From positions 1,497,444 to 1,561,443 of the forward strand of contig NC_020812.1 in NCBI RefSeq assembly GCF_000348745.1: DNA of 64,000 nucleotides, written 5' to 3'. A program made the position numbers and the translations under genes. The stretch is from Micavibrio aeruginosavorus EPB. GTDB taxonomy: Bacteria > Pseudomonadota > Alphaproteobacteria > Micavibrionales > Micavibrionaceae. Positions 58,077-64,000 of this stretch are shown piece by piece; the first letter of the stretch is position 1, and every line of letters starts with the position of its first letter. Under the pieces are notes generated by a model. It was not told the DNA's origin. It was given only the letters and a program-made list of their open reading frames with translations, and did no database searches.

Positions 58077-58108
58077 GTCATCCCGGCGAAAGCCGGGATC
58101 TTCCTCCG
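58077..58108 (+). repeat. REP-like hairpin, left copy
   Basis: GTCATCCCGGCGAAAGCCGG then GATCTTCCTCCG. The core TCCCGGC-GAAA-GCCGGGA folds. It is the inverted partner of 58406-58437 (30 of 32 bases identical after reverse complement). Confidence 0.85.
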
Positions 58109-58161
58109 CCATACACAAACAATTCTACGTCTATATAATATCGATCCTGCATAATCGCGTT

Positions 58162-58404
58162 TTGTATATCGGCGTCACATCCGATCTGCAAAAACGTTTG
58201 TGGGAACATAAAAACAAAGTAATTAAGGGCTTCACGTCCCGCTACAATATTGACCGCCTTGTTCATTTTGAAATTTATGACGACCCAAACACGGCCATTC
58301 AACGCGAAAAATCCATGAAAGAATGGAAGCGTAAATGGAAAATTGAACTGATCGAACAGAATAATCCGGAATGGACAGATTTACACGACCAGATTTGTAC
58401 ATAA
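58162..58404 (+). pseudogene. Small GIY-YIG nuclease, start codon apparently lost
   Basis: From a TTG at 58162 the frame encodes 80 residues with LYIGVTSDLQKRLWEHK, then EIYDDPNTAIQREKSMKEWKRKWKIELIEQ and a final NPEWTDLH, as in the small GIY-YIG (YhbQ-like) proteins. The open frame continues upstream and encodes the GIY half (HKQFYVYI) from 58114, but the codon where family members start is ATA (58111-58113), and no ATG, GTG or TTG lies between the upstream stop at 58060-58062 and 58162. With the TTG start the GIY motif is missing, so the product is probably non-functional. It is enclosed by REP-like inverted repeats. Confidence 0.75.
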
Positions 58405-58405
58405 A

Positions 58406-58437
58406 CGGATGAAGATCCCGGCTTTCGCCGGCATGAC
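58406..58437 (-). repeat. REP-like hairpin, right copy (inverted)
   Basis: Reads GTCATGCCGGCGAAAGCCGG then GATCTTCATCCG on the minus strand; two differences from the left copy. It ends about 20 bases before the next gene. Confidence 0.85.
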
Positions 58438-58458
58438 ACAGACGGAAAGAATAAACGC

Positions 58459-60318
58459 GTGGCTATCACATTCTTAAAACCCAACATTCCCCCCGCCCCC
58501 TACGGCGAATTACCTACCAGCTTTGGCGGGTTTCTGCTTTATGTCTGGCGGAAAAATCCGGTTTTGTGGGGGACATTCATGTTGCAGGATATCGTGCATT
58601 TTACGCGGTATCCGATTGCGTTCATCCTGCTGGGTAAAATCATCGACATTCTGAAGGACGCCAACCCGGCCGATGGACTGCCCGCGGCAGCATGGTCTAT
58701 TCTGGGGCTGATGATGCTGGTTCTGGCCGTGGGAGAATTTGCGCATATCTGGACCGCCCACACCATTCTGCACTGGAAACCAAAACTACGCACCGTGATC
58801 CGGGGGGACTTCCTGTCTTATACCATGGGGCACAGCCATGCGTATTTTCAGGATAATTTCGCCGGTGCCTTGGCCCGCAAAGTATCCGAAGTGGCGGAAA
58901 GCGCCCTGCGACTGCATGATATTATCCGGTTCCAGATCTGGTTCGCCACCATCCATATGGGCATCACGCTGATCTTTATGTTTACGGTCAGCCCGTTGTA
59001 CGGCTGCGCCCTGCTCTTCTTCATTCTGGCCGTCACCGTCCCGCTGTTTGCGCGCATTCCAAAAATCCGCCAGCGGTCGTTGCGCTATTCCGAACAACGC
59101 GCCCATGTCACGGGCATGGTCGTGGATATGCTGACCAACATTCCGGCGGTCAAATCCTTTGCCACCCTGCCGCATGAAATTGACGTGCACGCAACGGAAT
59201 CGCACATTGAACGCACCCGTCACAGCAAACTGATGCGCAATATGATCCAGATTGAGGACCTGCGCCGTATTTGCCTCGTCACGCTGGGCGGTGGCATGAC
59301 GGCGCTGGCTTGCCTTGGCTGGGCCCATGGATGGATTACCGTGGGACAGGCCTCCAGCGTGGCCACCATGTCGATGATGTTGACGGGTACGACATGGATT
59401 TTGGGCGGCGGTATTATGCAGTTTGTGGATGAAGCGGGTTATATCACCGATGCCCTGCGCATCACCGCACGACCGCACGAAATTTCCGACGTTCCCGGTG
59501 CCAAACCGTTACAGGTTGAACATGGCGCCCTTGAATATCGCGGCGTGAATTTTGCATTCGCCAACTTCCCGATTTTCCGGGAACTGAATTTGAAGATCAA
59601 CGCGGGTGAAAAAATCGCGCTGGTCGGCCCGTCCGGTGCGGGGAAAAGCACGTTTGTGTCGGTCCTGCTCCGCCTGTACGACCTGAATGGTGGTGAAATT
59701 GCGATTGATGGCCAGAACATTGCGCATGTGACGCAAGACTCCCTGCGCCAGGCCGTGGCGATTATTCCGCAGGACACCGCCCTGTTCCACCGCAGCCTGA
59801 TGGAAAATATTCGCTATGGCCGACTGGATGCCACCGATGACGAAGTGATCGCAGCGGCGAAGAAAGCTTACGCCGATGATTTCATCAATACGTTGCCGGA
59901 AGGATACAATACGCTGGTCGGTGAACGCGGCATCCGCCTGTCCGGTGGTCAACGCCAGCGCATTGCCATCGCGCGCGCCATCCTGAAAAACGCCCCCATC
60001 CTGATTTTGGATGAGGCCACATCGGCATTGGACAGTGAATCCGAACGCCTGATCCAACAGGCTTTGGATGATTTGATGAAGGGCAAAACGGTGATTGCCA
60101 TCGCCCACCGCCTGTCCACCATTGCGCGAATGGACCGTATTATTGTGCTGGACCGGGGCGTGATTGCGGAGCAAGGCAACCATGAAACCCTGCTGAAAAA
60201 TCACGGGCTGTATGCACGGTTGTGGTCGATGCAGTCCGGCGGGTTCCTGCACGCAGACGACATTGGCGGAGAAATATCCCCCGCCAATGCCGAACCTGTG
60301 AAATCAATTGATGGATAG
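58459..60318 (+). CDS. ABC exporter, fused membrane and ATPase domains (MsbA-like)
   Basis: The 619-residue half transporter would act as a homodimer. GTG start with GGAAAG upstream. Six membrane helices lie in about 45-330; the ATPase has Walker A GPSGAGKST near 390, IPQDTALFHRSLMENIRYG (Q-loop region), signature LSGGQRQR, Walker B ILILDEAT and switch His AIAHRLST. Lipid or peptide export is the usual role; the substrate is unknown. The gene begins 20 bases after a REP-like hairpin. Confidence 0.88.
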   Translation: MAITFLKPNIPPAPYGELPTSFGGFLLYVWRKNPVLWGTFMLQDIVHFTRYPIAFILLGKIIDILKDANPADGLPAAAWSILGLMMLVLAVGEFAHIWTAHTILHWKPKLRTVIRGDFLSYTMGHSHAYFQDNFAGALARKVSEVAESALRLHDIIRFQIWFATIHMGITLIFMFTVSPLYGCALLFFILAVTVPLFARIPKIRQRSLRYSEQRAHVTGMVVDMLTNIPAVKSFATLPHEIDVHATESHIERTRHSKLMRNMIQIEDLRRICLVTLGGGMTALACLGWAHGWITVGQASSVATMSMMLTGTTWILGGGIMQFVDEAGYITDALRITARPHEISDVPGAKPLQVEHGALEYRGVNFAFANFPIFRELNLKINAGEKIALVGPSGAGKSTFVSVLLRLYDLNGGEIAIDGQNIAHVTQDSLRQAVAIIPQDTALFHRSLMENIRYGRLDATDDEVIAAAKKAYADDFINTLPEGYNTLVGERGIRLSGGQRQRIAIARAILKNAPILILDEATSALDSESERLIQQALDDLMKGKTVIAIAHRLSTIARMDRIIVLDRGVIAEQGNHETLLKNHGLYARLWSMQSGGFLHADDIGGEISPANAEPVKSIDG

Positions 60319-60328
60319 GTGAAGCGGC

Positions 60329-60700
60329 TTACGGCTCCAGCGGCTCAATCGGGCGAATGCCGTTTTTACCGACTTTCAGAACGTTATTGATCTTGCAGAT
60401 ATCAATGCCAAAACGCACGTTATGGTCGCCGATATACATGCTGACATTCGTGTCTTTGCATGTCATTTCATCAATGTTGCGGCCAAAACGCTTGCCGTAG
60501 CCTTTTACAGCGGCGTGCTTCTCGTCTTCGGTCATTGTGATACCGGCACGGGCTGCATCACGCGCGATATAATCGCCCATTTGTTTGATCAGCGGATCAT
60601 TCTGGTGCGGAGTGTCTTCAGCGGCGGCGCATGTTGCCACCGCGCCAAGGAAAAGAGCGCCCAAAATGCGGGATGATGTGCGGGAGAAAGATGTCGTCAT
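60329..60700 (-). CDS. Small secreted protein of unknown function
   Basis: ATG 60700 with AGGA about 7 bases upstream gives 123 residues with a signal sequence (ILGALFLGAVATCAAAED) and a mature part with two Cys (DEMTCKDTN and GIDICKINN) that may form a disulfide. The longer reading from 60772 lacks a ribosome-binding site. Not recognised. It converges on the ABC exporter. Confidence 0.55.
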   Translation of the reverse strand: MTTSFSRTSSRILGALFLGAVATCAAAEDTPHQNDPLIKQMGDYIARDAARAGITMTEDEKHAAVKGYGKRFGRNIDEMTCKDTNVSMYIGDHNVRFGIDICKINNVLKVGKNGIRPIEPLEP

Positions 60701-60826
60701 TGCGGTGTCCTGCCTGTTCATTTTTATCGTTATTATGAAACATCGTTTATGGCACGCCGAACCCGGGGGCACAAGAAATTATAATCCATTGAAAATCAAT
60801 CCATTACCCGCCTGATTTTATCCCTA

Positions 60827-60856
60827 TTGACCTTTGCTCCGGCCTTGGCCTAATGT
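60827..60856 (+). promoter_or_regulatory. Likely greA promoter
   Basis: TTGACC (60827-60832), an 18-base spacer and TAATGT (60851-60856). The leader to greA is about 110 bases and contains a terminator-like hairpin. Confidence 0.55.
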
Positions 60857-60883
60857 GGAATTAACAGTTCTGGACCAAATCCC

Positions 60884-60915
60884 AATCCCGTCGCTCGCGG
60901 CGGGGTTTGTTTTTT
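60884..60915 (+). terminator. Terminator-like hairpin in the greA leader
   Basis: AATCCCGTCG / CGGCGGGGTT pair over 10 bases (three G-T wobbles) with loop CTCG, followed by TGTTTTTTT. It lies after the promoter and 59 bases before greA, so it could attenuate greA or yield a short RNA. Confidence 0.75.
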
Positions 60916-60973
60916 TGGAAAAATTCCAGAGCAATCGAAAAGCAACAAGAAGAACAGACGAAGGAATATTGTC

Positions 60974-61447
60974 ATGGATAAAGTCCCAATGACCAAACAA
61001 GGGTTTGACGCGCTGGAAAAGGAGCTGCGCACCCTCAAAAGCGTTGAACGCCCGGCGGTGATCGTTGCCATCGCCGAAGCCCGCGCCCACGGTGATTTGT
61101 CCGAAAACGCCGAATACACCGCCGCGCGCGAACGCCAAAGCTTTATCGAAGGCCGCATCAAGGAACTGGAATCCGTTATTTCGGCGGCCCAGATTATCGA
61201 CCCGGCCAGCCTGGCCGGCAGCACGATCAAATTCGGCGCAACCGTCTTCCTGGCTGATGAGGACAGCGGCGACGAAGTCACGTATCAGATCGTTGGACCG
61301 TACGAATCCAACGCCGACAAGGGCATGATTTCCACCACCGCCCCGATCGCGCGCGCGTTGATCGGCAAAGGTATTGGCGACAGCGTGGAGGTTGTGACCC
61401 CGGCGGGCAAACGCTCCTACGAAGTGCTGGACGTGCAGTATCGTTAA
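60974..61447 (+). CDS. greA: Transcription elongation factor GreA
   Basis: GreA rescues backtracked RNA polymerase by stimulating transcript cleavage. The 157 residues form an N-terminal coiled coil whose tip carries LSENAEYTAARERQ (acidic catalytic pair near residues 40-45), then the FKBP-like C-terminal domain (VGPYESNADKGMISTTAPIARALIGK). A terminator follows directly. Confidence 0.97.
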   Translation: MDKVPMTKQGFDALEKELRTLKSVERPAVIVAIAEARAHGDLSENAEYTAARERQSFIEGRIKELESVISAAQIIDPASLAGSTIKFGATVFLADEDSGDEVTYQIVGPYESNADKGMISTTAPIARALIGKGIGDSVEVVTPAGKRSYEVLDVQYR

Positions 61448-61467
61448 GCGCCATTGAGTGAACAAAG

Positions 61468-61505
61468 AAAAAGACCGCCCTTTTTTTTTTTTTGCGGTCT
61501 TTTTT
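61468..61505 (+). terminator. Rho-independent terminator of greA with a T-rich loop
   Basis: AAAAAGACCGC / GCGGTCTTTTT pair perfectly; the loop is CC followed by 13 T. Confidence 0.88.
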
Positions 61506-61526
61506 ATTATTCGGTCTTCACGGGCT

Positions 61527-61736
61527 TTAAAGCTTCAGCTTCAAGGCCGCAATCTCTTTTTCCGTTCGCGCAATGATGGACTGCGCCGTTTTTTCATCAA
61601 TCCTGATCATCGCACCACCATGGGAACCAGTGGCAATACTGAATCCGCCTTTTGCGGCGCTCAGCTCTGCTTCCAAGCCGACCAATTCCATTTTGGTGTG
61701 AAAGCGGCTGATCGTATTAAAAATCTTTGCCCACAT
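61527..61736 (-). CDS. Small paralogous protein A
   Basis: The 69 residues start at ATG 61736. The C-terminal helix (IDEKTAQSIIARTEKEIAALKLKL) closely matches that of the next upstream gene. The N-terminal part is also similar in outline (two short helices with a Gly-rich turn). Soluble, no motif, function unknown. Confidence 0.6.
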   Translation of the reverse strand: MWAKIFNTISRFHTKMELVGLEAELSAAKGGFSIATGSHGGAMIRIDEKTAQSIIARTEKEIAALKLKL

Positions 61737-61749
61737 GGTCGGCTCTTTC

Positions 61750-61986
61750 TTATCCCAGCTTGGCTCTCAGCTCTTTGATCCGCTGTTCGGATTGCTTGAT
61801 AATCGATTGTGCCGTTTGCGGATCAATATCGCGCAAACCGTTGACCACAGACCACGGGCCGCGCATCTCCATCGGCACGAACATTTTGCCTGCTTTGGCG
61901 GCCTCGATACGGCTTTCCTGATCCTTGATTTCCAGACGGACAAAAAAGTTCGCAACAGGTTGAAAGATTGATTTCAGAGACAGCAT
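61750..61986 (-). CDS. Small paralogous protein B
   Basis: The 78 residues start at ATG 61986 behind GGAGG. It ends IDPQTAQSIIKQSEQRIKELRAKLG, matching paralogue A. The two genes are 13 bases apart and likely a tandem duplication. Function unknown. Confidence 0.65.
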   Translation of the reverse strand: MLSLKSIFQPVANFFVRLEIKDQESRIEAAKAGKMFVPMEMRGPWSVVNGLRDIDPQTAQSIIKQSEQRIKELRAKLG

Positions 61987-62092
61987 GGCAATTCCTCCGC
62001 TGGTAGCCGGAATAAAACTAAGAACTTATGTAAAGAACTTACGCTTACCTGTCAAAGGCAACAAAATTATTTATAAAAATCAAATATTTAGG

Positions 62093-62566
62093 CTAAACTT
62101 CAATCGGCACGCCCGGCACATCTTTGGTCGAGCGGATGGCCAGAGAGGATTTCACCGAGGTTACGTTCGGTGCCGCGGTCAATTGTTCAGTCAGGAAATG
62201 CTGATAATCATCCCAATCCTTGGCCACGATTTTCAGCAGGAAATCCGTCTCACCCGCCAACATGTGCGATTCACGCACCATCGGCCAGGTTTCAACCAGT
62301 TCCATGAACTTCTTCAAATCATTCTCGGCCTGGGACACCAGCTTCACTTGCGCAAACACGGTCACGCCGTATCCCATTGCGGTTGAATCAACACGCATGA
62401 AATAACCGCGGATGTAACCGGATTCTTCCAACGCGCGCACGCGGCGCAAACAAGGCGGTGCGGAAATGCCCGCTTTTTGGGCCAGTTCTACGTTGGTGAT
62501 GCGTCCGTTTTCCTGCAGGTGGTGAAGGATTTTCTTATCGATTTTATCGAGCTTGACGCGTCGCAT
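62093..62566 (-). CDS. Lrp/AsnC-family transcriptional regulator
   Basis: The 157-residue protein has an N-terminal winged helix (LDKIDKKILHHLQENGRITNVELAQKAGISAPPCLRRVRALEESG in outline) and a C-terminal RAM domain for effector binding (VETWPMVRESHMLAGETDFLLKIVAKD). It diverges from the ELM1-family gene; its target is unknown. Confidence 0.9.
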   Translation of the reverse strand: MRRVKLDKIDKKILHHLQENGRITNVELAQKAGISAPPCLRRVRALEESGYIRGYFMRVDSTAMGYGVTVFAQVKLVSQAENDLKKFMELVETWPMVRESHMLAGETDFLLKIVAKDWDDYQHFLTEQLTAAPNVTSVKSSLAIRSTKDVPGVPIEV

Positions 62567-62715
62567 GGGGATATGTATTTCGCAAAATTGTTATATGAAC
62601 GAAGGACGCTCTGATATAAAGTTGCGCGTGGCCCTATGCAAGCCCTTTCTGAAGGTGTTTTTCGCATTGGTATAACACCGCAAAACAGCAAGATAATCTT
62701 TGGAAAATCCCCACA

Positions 62716-63669
62716 ATGACACGCTGCTGGATCGTCACCGAAGGTCTGACCGGAACGGAAAATCAATGTCTTGGCGTGGCCGAAGCGCTTGGCGTTATTC
62801 CGGAAATAAAGCGCATTAACCTGAAACAGCCCTGGCGCACCCTGTCCCCATGGCTGGGGTTTGAACATGCGGGCATATTCACGGGCGATCCCATCACCGC
62901 CCCGTGGCCCGACCTCGCCCTGTGTTCCGGACGCAAGGCCATTGCGGCCGCGCGATATATTCGTAAAGCCAGCGGTGGCAAAACGCTGGTCGTACAAATT
63001 CAGGACCCGCGCGTTTCGCCGGACCAATTCGATATGGTTGCCGTTCCCGCGCACGACCCCACACGCGGACGCAATGTCATCGTGACGACGGGCGCACCAA
63101 ACCGCATCAATAAAAAAACGCTGGATGATGCGCACGGTGATTTTGAATCATTGCTCTCGCCACTGCCCGCGCCGCGCGTGGCCGTGATGATTGGCGGCAC
63201 CAGCAAGGCCTATGGCATGAATGATGATGTCGCCCGCACATTGGCGGCACAGTTGAAAAATTTACGCGATCAGGGATGCGGTTTGATGATCACCGCATCA
63301 CGCCGCACAGGTGAAAGCCAGCAAGCCATCATCCGCGATACGTTGAAAGACGACCCGAACGTTTTCTTCTGGGATGGCACAGGCCCCAACCCTTATCTAG
63401 GGTTCCTCGCCTGGGCTGACGCCGTTCTGGTCACCGCCGACAGCGTGTCGATGTTGTCCGAGGCAGCCACCGCCGGGAAGCCCGTTTACATCATTCCCAT
63501 GGCCGGGGGTGCCCCCAGGATTGATGCCCTGCACCAGGCCCTGATCAAACACGGGGCGGCCCGGATGTTTGAGGGAAAACTGGACCAATGGACATATCGC
63601 CCCCTGAATGACGCCGGAATCGTGGCTTTGGCCATATGGAATGCTCTGAAAAACCCGAAAAAGGGATGA
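62716..63669 (+). CDS. ELM1-family (mitochondrial fission protein-like) protein
   Basis: The 317 residues match the DUF1022/ELM1 family: TRCWIVTEGLTGTENQCLGVAEALG, PDLALCSGRKAIAAARYIRK, IGGTSKAYGMNDD, then VTADSVSMLSEAATAGKPVYIIPM. Its glycosyltransferase-like pattern suggests a nucleotide-sugar site, and the bacterial role is unknown. It precedes trxB. Confidence 0.85.
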   Translation: MTRCWIVTEGLTGTENQCLGVAEALGVIPEIKRINLKQPWRTLSPWLGFEHAGIFTGDPITAPWPDLALCSGRKAIAAARYIRKASGGKTLVVQIQDPRVSPDQFDMVAVPAHDPTRGRNVIVTTGAPNRINKKTLDDAHGDFESLLSPLPAPRVAVMIGGTSKAYGMNDDVARTLAAQLKNLRDQGCGLMITASRRTGESQQAIIRDTLKDDPNVFFWDGTGPNPYLGFLAWADAVLVTADSVSMLSEAATAGKPVYIIPMAGGAPRIDALHQALIKHGAARMFEGKLDQWTYRPLNDAGIVALAIWNALKNPKKG

Positions 63670-63747
63670 TTTTGCCCTTTACCCCTCCTCCTCCGCCAAT
63701 TAAGACTATGTTATTCAAGTCATTTAGTAGAGTAAGGACGGATCGTC

Positions 63748-64000
63748 ATGAGCACTGGCGCGGATACAACGACGCACACGAAAGTTTTGATTATTGGATC
63801 TGGCCCAGCCGGATACACGGCGGCCATCTATGCCGCGCGCGCCAACTTGAATCCGATTCAGGTGTTGGGTCTGGAACCCGGCGGGCAATTGACCATCACC
63901 ACCGACGTTGAAAACTTCCCCGGCTTCGCCGATGTGATCCAGGGGCCGTGGTTGATGGACCAGATGAAGGCCCAGGCCGAACATGTCGGCACCACCATGG
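63748..64000 (+). CDS. trxB: Thioredoxin reductase (partial, runs off the right edge)
   Basis: ATG 63748 with AAGGA upstream; 84 residues are visible. [19 protein letters not shown] is the FAD-binding dinucleotide fold, followed by the usual [16 protein letters not shown]. The catalytic CxxC lies beyond the window. Confidence 0.95.
   Translation, partial: MSTGADTTTHTKVLIIGSGPAGYTAAIYAARANLNPIQVLGLEPGGQLTITTDVENFPGFADVIQGPWLMDQMKAQAEHVGTTM

Overview
The window reads as a chromosomal segment of an alphaproteobacterium with moderate-to-high GC. Supporting features are DUF3126, a GltX/TrmJ/NadE/PncB housekeeping set, an OlsBA ornithine-lipid pair, an ELM1-family protein, a dnaG-rpoD pair, and tRNA genes with encoded CCA. 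The mix of a large type IV pilus locus with this core recalls Micavibrio-like alphaproteobacteria, but that placement is inference. No rRNA, insertion sequence, prophage or CRISPR array is visible.

Region 1 (1-17.9 kb, all minus strand) is a type IV pilus / MSHA-like assembly locus read from right to left: PilB/GspE ATPase, PilC/GspF platform, a GspL-like PilM-PilN fusion, PilO-like and PilP-like proteins, an ABC ATPase, a TPR protein, the prepilin peptidase, two PilT-type ATPases, an MshL/PilQ-like secretin, an ABC-2 permease, a small membrane-anchored protein, an AraC regulator with a membrane sensor, and a prepilin cut by the left edge. An ABC transporter split into ATPase and permease about 7 kb apart is embedded among the pilus genes.

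Region 2 (18-26.5 kb) has two tRNA-Arg genes flanking a secreted OmpA-like protein, then etfBA, the ornithine-lipid pair olsB/olsA, a DUF3126 gene and several secreted unknowns. Region 3 (26.6-38.2 kb) holds waaA-lpxK-lpxL for lipid A/Kdo, an HD-domain protein, class II DAHP synthase, pncB and nadE for NAD, gltX and a TrmJ-like methyltransferase. Region 4 (38.2-46.8 kb) is more accessory: a small membrane protein, an HExxH lipoprotein, rpsD, a TauE/SafE permease, an autotransporter-type barrel protein, a divergent RNB-ribonuclease homologue, a CAT-anticodon tRNA and a PAP2 membrane enzyme.

Region 5 (46.8-64 kb) is informational and core metabolic: rpoD with a long Lys/Ala/Pro tail, dnaG, yqeY, carA, carB, an ABC exporter, greA, an Lrp regulator, an ELM1 protein and the start of trxB. 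Between carB and the exporter sits a small decayed GIY-YIG nuclease gene flanked by near-perfect inverted REP-like hairpins. A related hairpin pair lies before gltX. The most interesting items are this repeat-nuclease unit, the divergent RNB protein with two altered catalytic positions, the H1-like tail on the sigma factor, the promoter-terminator leader of greA, and the ABC transporter woven into the pilus locus.
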